DNA of 64,000 bases from Alitta virens (GCA_932294295.1 OW028580.1:12491374-12555373); one strand, 5' to 3'. Positions 40,735 through 52,290 are shown, counted from the stretch's first letter. Made by a program: numbers and translations. Notes: generated by a model not told the origin, from the sequence alone.

Positions 40735-40922
40735 GGGCGGAGGCCTAGCTCAGAGGTAGCGATCTGGGCTTCCAACCGCTGGGTCCCGGGTTCGATTCCC
40801 GGTCGAGCCTAAGTTGGATGGCTGTTTCATCCTTCGTCTCATTGCCATGGTCTCTGCCTGTCCTAATTAGCCCAATTGGTGCAGAAATACAGGACGTAAA
40901 GCCCTAATCACCCACCCCACCC
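40735..40922 (+). mobile_element. Full tRNA-derived SINE
   Basis: The head GAGGCCTAGCTCAGAGGTAG (A box) and GGGTTCGATTCCCGG (B box) form a tRNA-like unit with a TCC anticodon-like loop (CTTCCAA), most like tRNA-Gly. The body contains GGATGGCTGTTTCATCCTTC and ends GGACGTAAAGCCCTAATCACCC. It is bounded by a 15-bp target-site duplication ACACTGATACAGACA (40720-40734 and 40923-40937). It should not be annotated as a tRNA gene. Other copies or pieces: 25133, 32516, 36290, 57610. Confidence 0.92.
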
Positions 40923-40989
40923 ACACTGATACAGACATGGTATTACTCTTTTTCAACAAATAAGTATAGGATGTCTCGAAATCATTGTT

Positions 40990-42500
40990 AACAAATTGCA
41001 GTGCACGATACTGAAGCAGCTTTAATTTATTGATGTTGGTTTGACACTAAACATCCATACCACTGGGCAATAATTGAAAGTGCTTCTTATAAATGATGGA
41101 AAAATTTCTTCCTTTACCTGTGTATCTAGCACATTGCTTAATCTCATAGTTGCATTAATTTGTCTACTCTCCTTTTTACATATTGTTGATACATGTTTGT
41201 CAAACATTAGCTCCTTATCAATTTCTACACCCAAGAGCTTGACATTTTTTACACATTTGACACTTTTACTTTTGACAGTAAATTAACCTTATTACCAAAT
41301 ACAATGGCCTGATATTTATCAGCATTTGCTTGCATACCATTTTTCTTAAACTATTCCGTGATCTTGTCACCACATAATTCAATATTAATATATGATTCAT
41401 TCTGCAGTAGAATTATCATCTGCATAATTGTAGATACCATAATATTTCACACAGTATAACATGTCATTTATGAAAATATTATGTATTTATATCATAAAGG
41501 TAGTTCCAGATAAGGTTAATACAATCTCTATTTAAACCACAGGCATGCATAAGCGTAGCACCACAATATTTGCCTTTATCCAGCGGTTGGAAGTCCTCGG
41601 TGACTGAAAGCATTGATGTCCTCAACCAGGCGTTGAGGGCACCATTGAATTGATCATCAGTAAATTGCTGGAATTGTGATTTGTCGTCCTTACCAATTCC
41701 TAGTAGCACTTTCATATTTTCCCATCAATTCTTTGAGTAATTTTTGTACAATTGTGCAAAAGTAGAATCATAAAACATTTTTTTTTCAATAATGGGGTGA
41801 GTCAGTTGACCTTATTTCAACGGGATAGTTTGATGACGCTGAGTGAATATGAGTTAATATATTCCTCTGTAAACCATGGTTTGTCTATTGCATAGACAGT
41901 AACATGCTTTTGGGGACATGTTTGTCCATCAGAGAGGTCACAACATTAGTGAAGTACACTAATAGTTCCTCACAGGTTTGCAGATGGCATAGGGGTTCCC
42001 AGTTCCCACCTTTGGTTTCGGAGGGCATACGCAAACATTGCCTTCTCATAATGTCATATTACCCGAGTTGACACCTTTTTAACTTTATTCTTCTTTGAGT
42101 GTTGTAAGCAGATGGCTCATTATGACATTGTGATCAGATGTGCCGATTGGACAAATGGAGATGTAAGCTGTAGAAATAATACTGAGAGAATTTTCCTGAT
42201 CCCCCCCATGGCATTTGTGCGTTGAGATGAATGTCTGCAAGAGACTTGAGCCCGTCAGTTAACAGTTCATCAGGATCTGCTAGAGCAGTGAAAGCAGGAT
42301 TTTCCAAGCCTTGTCCAGAATATGTCACAAGGGGTACAGCTCATTTCGGCATACTGGGGAACACTTACGGTACAGAGGACTATGATCTGCGATCACTTTA
42401 TACCCAGTTTCCCTTGTTTTTGACTGTCTTGATTCCATGTTGCTTGACAACCCTTTGCTTAATTTTTCATCATTCCTTCCTATTGATTGATCCAATAGGC
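40990..42500 (-). mobile_element. Degraded LINE, minus strand
   Basis: Reading right to left: fragments usual near the endonuclease (DPDELLTDGLKSLADIHLNA, 42231-42290), an endonuclease end with a SDHN motif (about 42120-42170), linker sequence, a reverse-transcriptase YADD box near 41415-41440, and the thumb segment MGVEIDKELMFDKHVSTICK with FNYCPVVWMF (41022-41234). Multiple stops and frameshifts. Clade is CR1/Jockey-like, different from the plus-strand LINEs. Confidence 0.75.
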
Positions 42501-42660
42501 TGATTTCTGTGGTTTGTTTGTTAAATAAAGATATAATTATAATATCACTGTTGTTCTTTTATTTTACTTTATCATTATATATATGTATATTTTTATTTTG
42601 TATCCTTGTATTTTATTCTTTTATGACACATGTATCTTTTTGACGCTCTGCGGTCAATAA

Positions 42661-42681
42661 AATTATATATATATATATATA
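42661..42681. repeat. Short (TA)n tract
   Basis: About ten TA units. Confidence 0.8.
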
Positions 42682-43171
42682 AACGTATTGTAAAAACGAA
42701 AAAATGACTGTTCTCCCGACTTTCCCTTGGACTGTAAATCAATAAAGGAGAATAAGTATAAGCCAACAGTGAACTGGATAAAATGATACTATCACAACTT
42801 AACAGTCTTCAGCGCATCTCAAATTACAAAGCTTTCTCAAGTTAATATCCTACTGAGAGCCAGGCAACAAAGACTTTCTTCCTTTGATCTTTCTACCCGC
42901 TTCTATATTATTATTTCAGTAATTTGTAACTGACACTTACTCTACTTCTTTTGGTCTAGTGATGCTAATGTTTTCATCAGAGAAAAATATCTTTTCTCTT
43001 CATCTCAAAAAAATATTGTCATCATCATCATCACTTTCATTATGTCTGACAAACTACAGCAAAGTGACGATGTTCGCACAAAGCAGAGATTAGTATATAT
43101 ACACAAATTATATACATTCAGTTTTTTTATTTAAATACAACTGTGATCATGGCAAGCTGGACCGAATTACG

Positions 43172-43292
43172 GCAGATTTCATGCAATGTAGACTTGGAAA
43201 CTGAACTCCATCCAGACCCTCAGGCAATGAAGGTCCTGCAGGATTAACGTGACGTCCTCCGAGGTTTATTTCGTAAGTATATGAAATCTGCT
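43172..43292. mobile_element. MITE copy related to 20556-20705
   Basis: It shares the termini GCAGATTTCAT / ATGAAATCTGCT, an AGACTTGG block and a GTGACGTCC core with the element at 20556. Confidence 0.55.
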
Positions 43293-43299
43293 GTTACCG

Positions 43300-46111
43300 T
43301 AACAAAAAATACTTTCATTCACAGTCGGTTACATAGTTCTTCTTGAATCAAATCTAAGCAGAATTGATAAGTATATTTAGCATTGTTTAGTCACAACAGC
43401 TGAAAGGATTACTTTGCATCTCCAGGGACCATTCATTGCTCATATATTCGGTAGGCAACAAACAGCCTCGGATACATATTAGTACATAATGAAAAGAGGC
43501 GATAAAAATGTAGGTTAACAAGATCACAGGATCAAAAGGAATGATATGTAGAGATAAGCAGTAGCAAAGAGAAGAAATGTGTGACCAATTGTGCAGGAAT
43601 AGAAAGGAAGCCAGTGCAGGTGACTCATTAAAGGGGAACTAAAGGAAATTTGTATTTATGTTTAAATAATCAGTTGGATGTAAGAATATATTGCAGTGAA
43701 AATAGGGTCTTAAAGTCGACTTTAGTGTGGTTTTAGGCCGTTAAAAGCACCAACCGCCAAAACGTAGGAAGCCACCATTATTGCATATAAATAGCACACC
43801 ATGTGTTAATTGCACTTATTTAATGCCAATTAATTACTGGGATTAAATACTTATTGTAATGAAGTCCTGAAACAAAGGCCTACGTATGCTCCCTGGGCAA
43901 ATATTATGCTTCCATTGTCTGAATGCCTCTAAAAAATATCTGTATCTAACATCTTATAATTTGAACACAATTTGTTTTGTATCAGAATCTCAATCCATAA
44001 CATATCCTATATATATAGCAGAACTCCTACAGATATAGATACTTAATAAGATCGGTTTACGAAATATCTTCTGAGCCTTGTGAAGATTGCAAGTGACATC
44101 ACTGATGTTTGTATACATTTAAGCTGTGGCCAGATCACTGATCTTCACATCCTTGAAAATGGCTGAAATAATGACCATTTGTCAAAAGTGCCTGGTTTCA
44201 TTGTACCAGGTATTTATTAAATCTTAAGTTTTCCCCTCCAACATCAATGGACTCATCCATGTTAGTCTGATTTCCCAGAAATTGGCATGGTTCATTTTGG
44301 TCTTAGGGGTGAAAGCTTGTGAAGGTTTTCAACAACTAGCTGTTGGAGGCCCATCATGTACAATGCCTAGCAAATCAACAAAAAGCTTAATATCTATGAA
44401 AACTAGTGTGATTTGACTGGTAACTATGATGCTTTGGTTAACAAAAATCCATTATGAATTTGTGCGTGTGATGCTGCTGTTGTGTTAGTGTGGCCAGTGG
44501 TCACTGCATTCCAGGCATCTGGCTATGATTGGCCAGTTGAGTGACACACCCAGACTCTGACCTATAAAATCACTGTTCTCACTCTTTCTTAAGTGAAACA
44601 GTGTAATTACACAAATTGGATTTGTCAATTGCTCTTTATATTTTTGATAGCTGATTGCATTTGAAACTGTACACTGTAATTAATTACAAGTAATTACAAA
44701 TAGGCCAATGTTGAAATGAAATTATTTCTCAAACTCATAGATCCTCGCTACTCTTGCTTAGCTACCCACAACTGTGTGCAAATCCACCACTTGCACCATC
44801 TACAGTATTAGTAATTATAAAAAGAGACCTTTGCTGGTTAGTCATACTATGAAAAAATATAAAATGTTGCATAGAATTTTTTCGTGTTCTTTTTTTAATA
44901 TACCTAAATACTTTTAGTATTCTGTAATTTGCAGCAAAAAAAAAAACATTTTTTGAGAAAAATGTGACATGTTGCAAATCTAATAGAATAAGTCAGATCC
45001 AAATTTTAAAAAATATATTAATCATGTTTAATTTTTTCACATTAACATACATAATTGACAGGTTCAGTGAGTGTAGCATTTTTGAACTGCATATCTGGAG
45101 TTTAAACGAAAAGTACATTTTATAGCAAGTTCGACAATAAAGACAAAGACATAAATTTATATGAACTGTACTAATTAATTGTAATATTTTGACATGATAC
45201 CTTGCCAGTATCTGTTACCTGCAACTAATACCCGTTAGTCTGTAAAAATAGATCAATTAATTTTTTCAATTAATTTTTTTGTATGTCTAGATTCTGATAC
45301 AGGTGTCTTTTTTAAAGAGTTCTTTTCTTGTTAAATGGATGTTTAAAAATAAAAAGGTGTATAATGTGTGAGAGTAATGCAATACAATATTATTAGGTAT
45401 TGAAAACTATTCACACACAATTTTGGGATTTTAAACAAATTTATTTGAATTGTATTGTCAATTTTTTAATAATTTTTTTCCTAGATATATATATATATAT
45501 ATATATAGATATAGATCGATAGATAGTTAAATAGATAGATAGATTCATTTAGATTTTTACGGCCTAAATTCTTTTACCAGTGTTAAATATATCAAATACT
45601 TATTTTCTACAGAATTGTATACTCCTCGGGAAATGCATTTCATATTTCCTTATAGGAAAACCGAAGTTTTAAAATTGTTCATTGGACAAGTGGATCTTAA
45701 AAATTTCTATGTCACACACCTATTTACATAGAAGTCAATGTATAAGCCATTTCTAACCAGGAGAAATGGTTTTGTTGATAGCTGCACTATTTATCATGAT
45801 AATTATGTAAAGCTATGGTCTGATGAGTATTTTTTTACGAAATTACTTACCGAATTTAAAAGCATATTCACGATCTGGGTGCTTCACTTTCACATACACA
45901 GTTATTTGCTTTTATGATTAAAATTTTTATGATTTTATGCATATTCTCCATGTCAGAGCTTAAGTGCAATTAACACCTGTTTCTGAAACTCTCAGTTCTT
46001 ACCAATGGTCAAGCAATTATATTGCAGTGCAAAGCAACAAAAATACTTGGCTCTCATTGTGATGTATGACCTTGGACAACAGTGACGTAGTTCACAACAA
46101 GTTATGAATAG
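43300..46111. other. No gene seen; contains the second copy of the dispersed repeat
   Basis: AT-rich with no supported ORF. The block at 44137-44310 is the reverse complement of 25617-25850. A TA/GATA microsatellite lies at about 45485-45542. Confidence 0.4.
44137..44310 (-). repeat. Dispersed repeat, second of an inverted pair
   Basis: Reverse complement of the block at 25617-25850 (GATCTTCACATCCTTGAAAATGG through TTCATTTTGGTCTTAGGGG), shorter by an internal deletion. Confidence 0.65.
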
Positions 46112-46562
46112 TGTCATAATGTCTATCTTTAGCATTTGTGTTATGATACTATGTTTAGTGATGGCTGTAATCACTGCTTTCTGATGTAATGGTTATTAAT
46201 AGAAATTATAGCTAAGCATGTGACTTGATGCAGGCCAGTGTGTCATGAGGCCTTAATAGTGTGTAAATAGGATAGGCAGGCCAGACAGTGGCCACCAGCA
46301 GACTTGTAAGCAGAAGTGTCGTGCAGACTGGCATAAGATGTGACTTAGAATATCTCTCAAATGTCAAGAGAGATAAAAGGTATGTTTACTCAATTGTTAT
46401 TTCATAAGATTCATTAATACTGAGAACTGTTGTGCACTGCTATATTGCGTTTCGTGACTATATTATTTGACAATATTAAGATATATTTGTTTAATGATAA
46501 TAAAACATTTTAATTTAACAATGATTGTCGAGTCTTCAATCAGAGGAACCGATCCCGTCGCA
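46112..46562 (+). repeat. 5' LTR, 451 bp
   Basis: TGTCATAATG...CCGTCGCA. A TATA-like GATAAAAGG lies near 46371-46380 and AATAAA at 46499-46504, giving a plausible promoter and poly(A) signal. Confidence 0.96.
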
Positions 46563-46580
46563 TGGTGGAGAATCCGGGTA
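46563..46580 (+). other. Primer-binding site
   Basis: TGGTGGAGAATCCGGGTA follows the LTR with no gap; its complement ends in CCA as required for a tRNA 3' end. I could not assign the tRNA. Confidence 0.65.
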
Positions 46581-46639
46581 TCCGGGTGCATTCGTCCGGA
46601 TGTGTCACGAAATGTACATAGGCAGTTGCACTAATCTAA

Positions 46640-48283
46640 TACCTTTTTCTTTCTGTTCTTTTGTCATTATCAAACGTCGGGAGTGCCAGGTCATACGTGG
46701 AATGTTCATTTGCTTTTGGTACATTCTTGCAAACATTAGCAACCGAAATTACTATCTTAAGAGATGCTCAGAGAGTTTCTGATGAATTAGTAGACCAATT
46801 ACAAAATGCTACTGAAGCTGAATTGCGACAATATTACAATCGCTATCGAAATCTCAGACCTTTAGATAACAATGAAAATTTACCAGTTACCAGGGTTTTG
46901 CAATTAATCCCTGATCCTTTAGCTCATGATCATCAAGATTTGCAAGCCTTACTTGACTTATTAGAGGCTCAATTGCCAAATCATGACATAGATACTAATG
47001 TAGCATATGTGAACATTCCTGACTTGGGTGCTCCTGAAGAAGATGGCGATGGCGGAAATGACAATGAAGACGTAGGAAATTTACACCCACCACCTCCTGT
47101 AGCACCAGATCAGCCACCTCCAGCACCTCCAGCACCTCCAGGACCTCCAGGACCTCCAGGACTTCCAGGAGACGGACAAGGGCTTCCAATGGCTGCAGCG
47201 GATGGAGCCAGAAGGCTTAAGTTCTCTGAACTTTTGCCATCTGTATTTGCAGGTTTGCCTACTGAAAATGCTAGACATCATTTTCAGAAATATAGAGATT
47301 ACGTACGAGTACATGGTCTAAATGATGCTGAAGCTCTAGAAAGATTTACCTTGACTTTGACTGATTTGCCAAGAGAATGGATCAAAAATAGAGTGTTCGT
47401 AGATTTAAATGCTCTAGAAAAGGCATTTCTGAGTCAATATTCATTGTACAAAAGCCGTGAAGCAGTAATTCGTGCTTTGTCACAAATGAAGTACACTCCA
47501 GGTATTTCAATGGATAAATATTTGGCAAACATTCGTGAACTTGCAGATAGAGTAGAGCAGAATGACGAACAAATTCGTGATTATTTTGTGAATGGTCTTC
47601 CTGACGCTATGCGGTCAGGCTTATTATTACACAATTTTACAGGTTTAGATGACCTTGTAGATAAAGCTCAGAAATTTCTTGAATTGAATCCGAATGTCAT
47701 TGCAAAACAAGTTACCTTTATGGCGCATGATTGCCTTGAAGATATGACTTCTTTAGCACTTGTTGTTCAAGATTTGCAGAATAAAGTCCAGACAATGAGC
47801 CAGCCGGCTCTTCCGACGTCGACTACGGTGGAAACCAAGAAAACAGAATCCAAAGAGACTAGAAGATCCAGGCCATCTTCATCCGAAAGAAGCAGATCAT
47901 ACGGAAATGGTGAAGACAGAAGTCCGAGGCGATATCGAGACGACTCCAGGTCGAGAGATCGCTATATCATCCCTCCTAGACGAAATGAATATTACCACAG
48001 AGGTAATCAGAACTACAGAAGAACATGGCAGGGACCTCGTCAGTACAACCAGTACAACAACAACAATACAAAGTACCGTAATGACTATAATTCTGGTTTT
48101 TCTTCCAGAGGTAGCTACAATCAGCAGTCAAACAGAGGTTATTATGGAAATAGAGGTTTTAACTCTCAGAGACAGAGATTTCCTCAGTATAGAGGAAATA
48201 ACAACAGGGGAGGCTATTCGAATACCACTCGTGGTAATCAGAATAACTATACAGCCTCAAGAAACTCCCCACAGCCTTTTTAG
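46640..48283 (+). CDS. Gag of the young gypsy element
   Basis: The frame is open from 46640 to the TAG at 48281-48283. It contains an N-terminal helical part, a collagen-like proline run (PPAPPAPPGPPGPPGLPG, near 47110-47166), a retrotransposon Gag capsid domain (from about 47210; DLPREWIKNRVF, FLSQYSLYKSREAVIRAL, YFVNGLPDAMRSGLL), and an Arg/Ser- then Arg/Gly/Asn/Tyr-rich tail that probably binds RNA. There is no CCHC zinc knuckle. No in-frame ATG occurs before about 47190, so translation may use a non-AUG codon (TTG at 46661 is one), splicing, or an upstream leader. The end overlaps the pol frame. Confidence 0.85.
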   Translation, partial: YLFLSVLLSLSNVGSARSYVECSFAFGTFLQTLATEITILRDAQRVSDELVDQLQNATEAELRQYYNRYRNLRPLDNNENLPVTRVLQLIPDPLAHDHQDLQALLDLLEAQLPNHDIDTNVAYVNIPDLGAPEEDGDGGNDNEDVGNLHPPPPVAPDQPPPAPPAPPGPPGPPGLPGDGQGLPMAAADGARRLKFSELLPSVFAGLPTENARHHFQKYRDYVRVHGLNDAEALERFTLTLTDLPREWIKNRVFVDLNALEKAFLSQYSLYKSREAVIRALSQMKYTPGISMDKYLANIRELADRVEQNDEQIRDYFVNGLPDAMRSGLLLHNFTGLDDLVDKAQKFLELNPNVIAKQVTFMAHDCLEDMTSLALVVQDLQNKVQTMSQPALPTSTTVETKKTESKETRRSRPSSSERSRSYGNGEDRSPRRYRDDSRSRDRYIIPPRRNEYYHRGNQNYRRTWQGPRQYNQYNNNNTKYRNDYNSGFSSRGSYNQQSNRGYYGNRGFNSQRQRFPQYRGNNNRGGYSNTTRGNQNNYTASRNSPQPF

Positions 48284-51200
48284 ATCGGCGCGGCCTTGAC
48301 CATGCAAAGGTCGTGCCTTCTGAGTTTGCGTTCTCATCTATGACATCCGAAATACAGCTAGATCATAGAAATATGTGTACTTTTGTCTTTCCAACCAGAG
48401 AGAAATTACCAGCTTTGATAGATACTGGAAGTACTAAAACTCTTATAGCAGAGTCACTGGTACAGCAGAGTGTTTATTTAAGGTCACTACCGGTATTAGG
48501 TCTTACAGAACCTGTGAAATTTGTGGTAGGTAATGGTTCACATTGTGCTTCAGTGTCTTACATTGAGCCTGATGTTTATCTGGGCGATATTATGTTGACA
48601 GTTAGATTGTATATTATGCCTAATCTGTCAAACTTCGCAATCATTGTGGGTATTGACACTCAAAAGAAGTACAAGTGTACTATGGATCTAGAAAGAAATA
48701 TATTGAAAATTAGCAGAAATGTCTTGCCAGTAAGCATACTGAGAACTGTTTGTCTGAAGCCTGGTGAAACAAAAATGATTAAGGTGGTATCTCCTTTGCC
48801 TTGGAAATGCAGAGATCAGAATTATATAGTTACATTGAGACACAAATATCAGAAATTATCAGCTGTGAATAGTCTGTACTGTTTTAAGCATGGTAGGACA
48901 GCATTGTTATTGAGAAATCCATTTCGTGAATCTATAGTATTGAATTCTAGGACAGTTATTGGACAAATAACTCCTAAAGATTGCCTGAGAAAACTGGAAA
49001 ATTATGAGACTGGGACAGAACAAGCATTTCCTATAGTAGACTTGGGGCCAGAAGCTATTCCAAAAGTTCAAAAAGATACTGTAGATCAATTGAGTATGAC
49101 CTCAGATGAGTTATTTCGATACAAGAAATCTCTGTATCCTTATTTGAACAATGATGATCCAAGACTGATTACTCCAGATAGTGATATAATAAAGCAGCAA
49201 ATTAAATTAGATGAGTCGAAATTATCAGTCGAAGGAAGAGAAGAGTTATATCGAATCCTTGAAAGGAATAAAAGTGCATTAGCTATACATGACAACATAG
49301 GAAAGGTTCATCGCTACAAAGTCCGATTACAACCCGATTTTCCTGACCCACAAGAAGGTTTTAGTTCAAAGCCTTACATTCATTCTCCTAAAGATAAGGA
49401 ATTTGTTACATCAGAAGTGAACAAATTGATCCAAATGGGAGTTTTTCAAAAGGGTCTTGCTACTCATACATCAAGTCTATTTTTAGTTCGTAGGTCACCA
49501 CAGCATGCTCCACGTATAGTTGCAGATTTGAGAAGGGCGAATCAAATGTTTAGAAATGTAAACAAGTCTACTCACACTATCAAGTCATTTTGTGAGGCAT
49601 TTGGAAGGAATAGGAACACATATGTGACTGTATTAGATTTGAAATCAGCTTATTTTTCGCTTAAGTTGACTGAAGATTCGAAACAGTATGTAGGAGTGAC
49701 AGTATGTCAGAATTATCCTGCAGTAACCTTCTCAAGTCTACCACAGGGGCATCGCCAATCAGGAAGTTATTTCAATCAAATTGTGCATTACATCTTGCAA
49801 GAGTTACCAAGTGAGGTTTACAAAAACCGAGTGCTGTCATATTTTGATGACTTGCTGTTATTTGATACCAATGAGTCAGATCATTTGGAGACCATAGATC
49901 TTGTTTTGGGTATTTTAGCTAAACATGGCCTCACAATATCGTTGTCGAAAGCTCAGATAGCTCCAGTTACTGGTGTCAAGTTTTTAGGTTATTTCATTGA
50001 TTTACAATCACCAAAGGGCCCAAAGTTGACTGTGTTGAAATCAAGAGTACATGATATTGATAAATTGCGACCCCCTCGCAATAAAAAGGACGTGAAGCGT
50101 GTTTTAGGCATGCTCCAATATGTATCACAGTTCATACCAGGTTATCAGCAAATTGCAGTGCCACTTACTGGATTGCTTAGAAAAAGATCTGAATTTAATT
50201 GGACAAGGGAACATGATATAGCATGGAATGAAATTAAGAAAAGGTTAAGGGAAGCACCAGCGTTGTCTTTTCCTTCAATGAAGGAAGAAGACTACTTTAT
50301 AGTAGAAACTGACTGTTCTAGGACAGCTATGGGTGCAGTTCTGAGACAAGTGCAAACAGATGAAAATGGTGAAAGATCAGAACATTTGATTGCTTATTTT
50401 AGCAAAAATCTGTCAAGATTGAGTACTTTAACTTACTCAGTTTTAGAATTAGAGATGACTGCTCTTTATGGTTGTTTAGTAGCATTTCAGACACTACTTG
50501 TAGGGAGATATTTTTTAGTAAGGACTGATCACAAGGCCCTTGAGCATGTCATGAAAAATCTGAATGCTCCACCTACTCCTAGAGTGCAAAGGTTACTTTG
50601 GAAATTGTCATCATTTCAGTTTAGCATCAAATATGTGAAACCTTGTGACGTCACTATGGCAGATTTTCTGAGCAGACATCCTAGTGAGGATACAGAAGAT
50701 CACAATTCTATAGTACCTATAGGAATTAATGATAAAGAATTGCTAGAGTCGTTTCCTTTTGACTCGGTGACATTGGACCACTCTTTAGTTGTAACAAGGT
50801 CACAGACAAGACCTCAGACACTTGACAAACAAAGTGCCTCGAAAACAATTGTGCATAATGACTCTAGATTGCCAACTACGCATGAGTCCCAGACCGATAT
50901 TGCAGCTAAAAAGTCAAATCTCTCAGCTATGAAAACAGACCAACAGACTGAAATTACAGACCAGACAGAAAAAGTAGTCAGTAATGAGCCTTTAGTGCCA
51001 AAAGGCTCAGTCCTTGGCTCAAGACTGAACGAGACAGTTGCAAAAAGTTCTAGACACGAGGATCATAATCCTCCCTCCCACCTTGCAGTGCCAAAACCAA
51101 CAATTAGAAATGTCGTTCATGACTTTAGTGAAGGAAAAGGAACGAATGAAGCTGATAAGCCTACAATTAATGATCCTGATAAAACACTAGTGACAAATGA

Positions 51201-52290
51201 GCCTTTGTTTTCAGAAACAGGTCCTAAACCGACCTTACTGTCCAAAATGCCTTCACAGAAAGAAATAGATATAGGACTTAGAGATACAGTGTTTGGAAAA
51301 TTTAAGGAAGTTACTTTACCTTATACAAAAGATGAAATAGCAAAAGCACAAAAGAGTGACTCTTATTTTGGTTCATTGTACAGGTATTTGCAACATGGCA
51401 CATTACCACGTGATCATTCAAAGTCACGGTCTATATTAGCTCTTTCTGAACATTATGTACTAGCAGATGACATTTTGTTTTACTTGAGAAGTTGTGATAA
51501 GAAGGGACAGGAAGTTGAGGCTTCCTTAGCTCTTCCAAAGGATTTTATCCTTCCTGTGTTGAATCACTATCATGTGTCACATCGTGGTTTTCACATGAAG
51601 ACCTCAAAGTTATATCTTAGTTTGAAATCTTTGTTTCATGCACCGAATTTGTATTCCCATGTATTGAATTTCGTTAGAACTTGCTTGACATGTAATCAGA
51701 TAGCTTTGGAGCGAAATGCTCACTTACATAGAGAATGGACTCCAAGGTCCTTGGATGGTTTTAAACCTTTTCATTGTGTTTTTATGGATTTCAAAGTCTT
51801 GCCAAAGACAGTTGATGATTACAGGTATGCATTAGTCATGGTGTGTGAAGTCACCCGCTTTTGTGTGGCTGTTCCACTGAAAACTAGAACTGCACAAGAG
51901 ACTGCAGAAGCTATTGTGAATCATTTGTGTTTGCCTTATCGTACCCCAAAGGTTATTATTTGTGATCAAGATAATAGTTTCAAGAACAATTTGATGGAAA
52001 CTATGGCAAAATTGTTGCATGTGAATTTGCATTTTGTCCAAGTCTGTGGACACGAAAGCTCAAAAGCTGAAAGATTTGTTCAAGTCATTTCAAACCTTTT
52101 AGTTTCCAAATTGGGACACAATTACGAAGTTTGGCCCAAACTTTTGTCTTATGCTTGCAAAGCATATAACACAAGTAAGGTAATGGGATTGGATTACTCC
52201 CCACAGTACCTTGTGTTTTTAAATGAAGATAGATCGCTTTTAGATGCTGCCGAAAGGCCATTTGAGCAGTATTGCGCTACAAAAAGATGA
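48247..52290 (+). CDS. Pol of the young gypsy element: protease, RT, RNase H, integrase
   Basis: In the -1 frame relative to gag, open from 48247. Numbering from the GTG at 48313: aspartic protease DTGS (37-40) and IIVGID (110-115); reverse transcriptase LDLKSAY (441-447), LPQG (476-479), YFDD (510-513); RNase H ETDCS (665-669), ELEMTAL (712-718), RTDHKAL (737-743); a Ser/Thr/Lys-rich spacer of about 210 residues; integrase zinc finger (H1086/H1090, C1124/C1127) and catalytic D1159, D1218, E1253. All catalytic residues are present. The frame ends at a TGA just after an AAAAA run (about 52280), with the integrase C-terminal domain continuing in another frame. Gag-Pol joining is likely by -1 slippage at the T5 run before the gag stop. 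Confidence 0.94.
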   Translation, partial: LYSLKKLPTAFLDRRGLDHAKVVPSEFAFSSMTSEIQLDHRNMCTFVFPTREKLPALIDTGSTKTLIAESLVQQSVYLRSLPVLGLTEPVKFVVGNGSHCASVSYIEPDVYLGDIMLTVRLYIMPNLSNFAIIVGIDTQKKYKCTMDLERNILKISRNVLPVSILRTVCLKPGETKMIKVVSPLPWKCRDQNYIVTLRHKYQKLSAVNSLYCFKHGRTALLLRNPFRESIVLNSRTVIGQITPKDCLRKLENYETGTEQAFPIVDLGPEAIPKVQKDTVDQLSMTSDELFRYKKSLYPYLNNDDPRLITPDSDIIKQQIKLDESKLSVEGREELYRILERNKSALAIHDNIGKVHRYKVRLQPDFPDPQEGFSSKPYIHSPKDKEFVTSEVNKLIQMGVFQKGLATHTSSLFLVRRSPQHAPRIVADLRRANQMFRNVNKSTHTIKSFCEAFGRNRNTYVTVLDLKSAYFSLKLTEDSKQYVGVTVCQNYPAVTFSSLPQGHRQSGSYFNQIVHYILQELPSEVYKNRVLSYFDDLLLFDTNESDHLETIDLVLGILAKHGLTISLSKAQIAPVTGVKFLGYFIDLQSPKGPKLTVLKSRVHDIDKLRPPRNKKDVKRVLGMLQYVSQFIPGYQQIAVPLTGLLRKRSEFNWTREHDIAWNEIKKRLREAPALSFPSMKEEDYFIVETDCSRTAMGAVLRQVQTDENGERSEHLIAYFSKNLSRLSTLTYSVLELEMTALYGCLVAFQTLLVGRYFLVRTDHKALEHVMKNLNAPPTPRVQRLLWKLSSFQFSIKYVKPCDVTMADFLSRHPSEDTEDHNSIVPIGINDKELLESFPFDSVTLDHSLVVTRSQTRPQTLDKQSASKTIVHNDSRLPTTHESQTDIAAKKSNLSAMKTDQQTEITDQTEKVVSNEPLVPKGSVLGSRLNETVAKSSRHEDHNPPSHLAVPKPTIRNVVHDFSEGKGTNEADKPTINDPDKTLVTNEPLFSETGPKPTLLSKMPSQKEIDIGLRDTVFGKFKEVTLPYTKDEIAKAQKSDSYFGSLYRYLQHGTLPRDHSKSRSILALSEHYVLADDILFYLRSCDKKGQEVEASLALPKDFILPVLNHYHVSHRGFHMKTSKLYLSLKSLFHAPNLYSHVLNFVRTCLTCNQIALERNAHLHREWTPRSLDGFKPFHCVFMDFKVLPKTVDDYRYALVMVCEVTRFCVAVPLKTRTAQETAEAIVNHLCLPYRTPKVIICDQDNSFKNNLMETMAKLLHVNLHFVQVCGHESSKAERFVQVISNLLVSKLGHNYEVWPKLLSYACKAYNTSKVMGLDYSPQYLVFLNEDRSLLDAAERPFEQYCATKR

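Noticed and set aside
40737..40810. tRNA-Gly(TCC)-like gene
   Set aside because: It continues into a SINE body and is flanked by a 15-bp target duplication; same for the copies at 36.4 and 57.7 kb.
46995..47314. Antisense frames rich in EVLEVLEV or RSWRSW
   Set aside because: Reverse reading of the proline-rich repeat in Gag.
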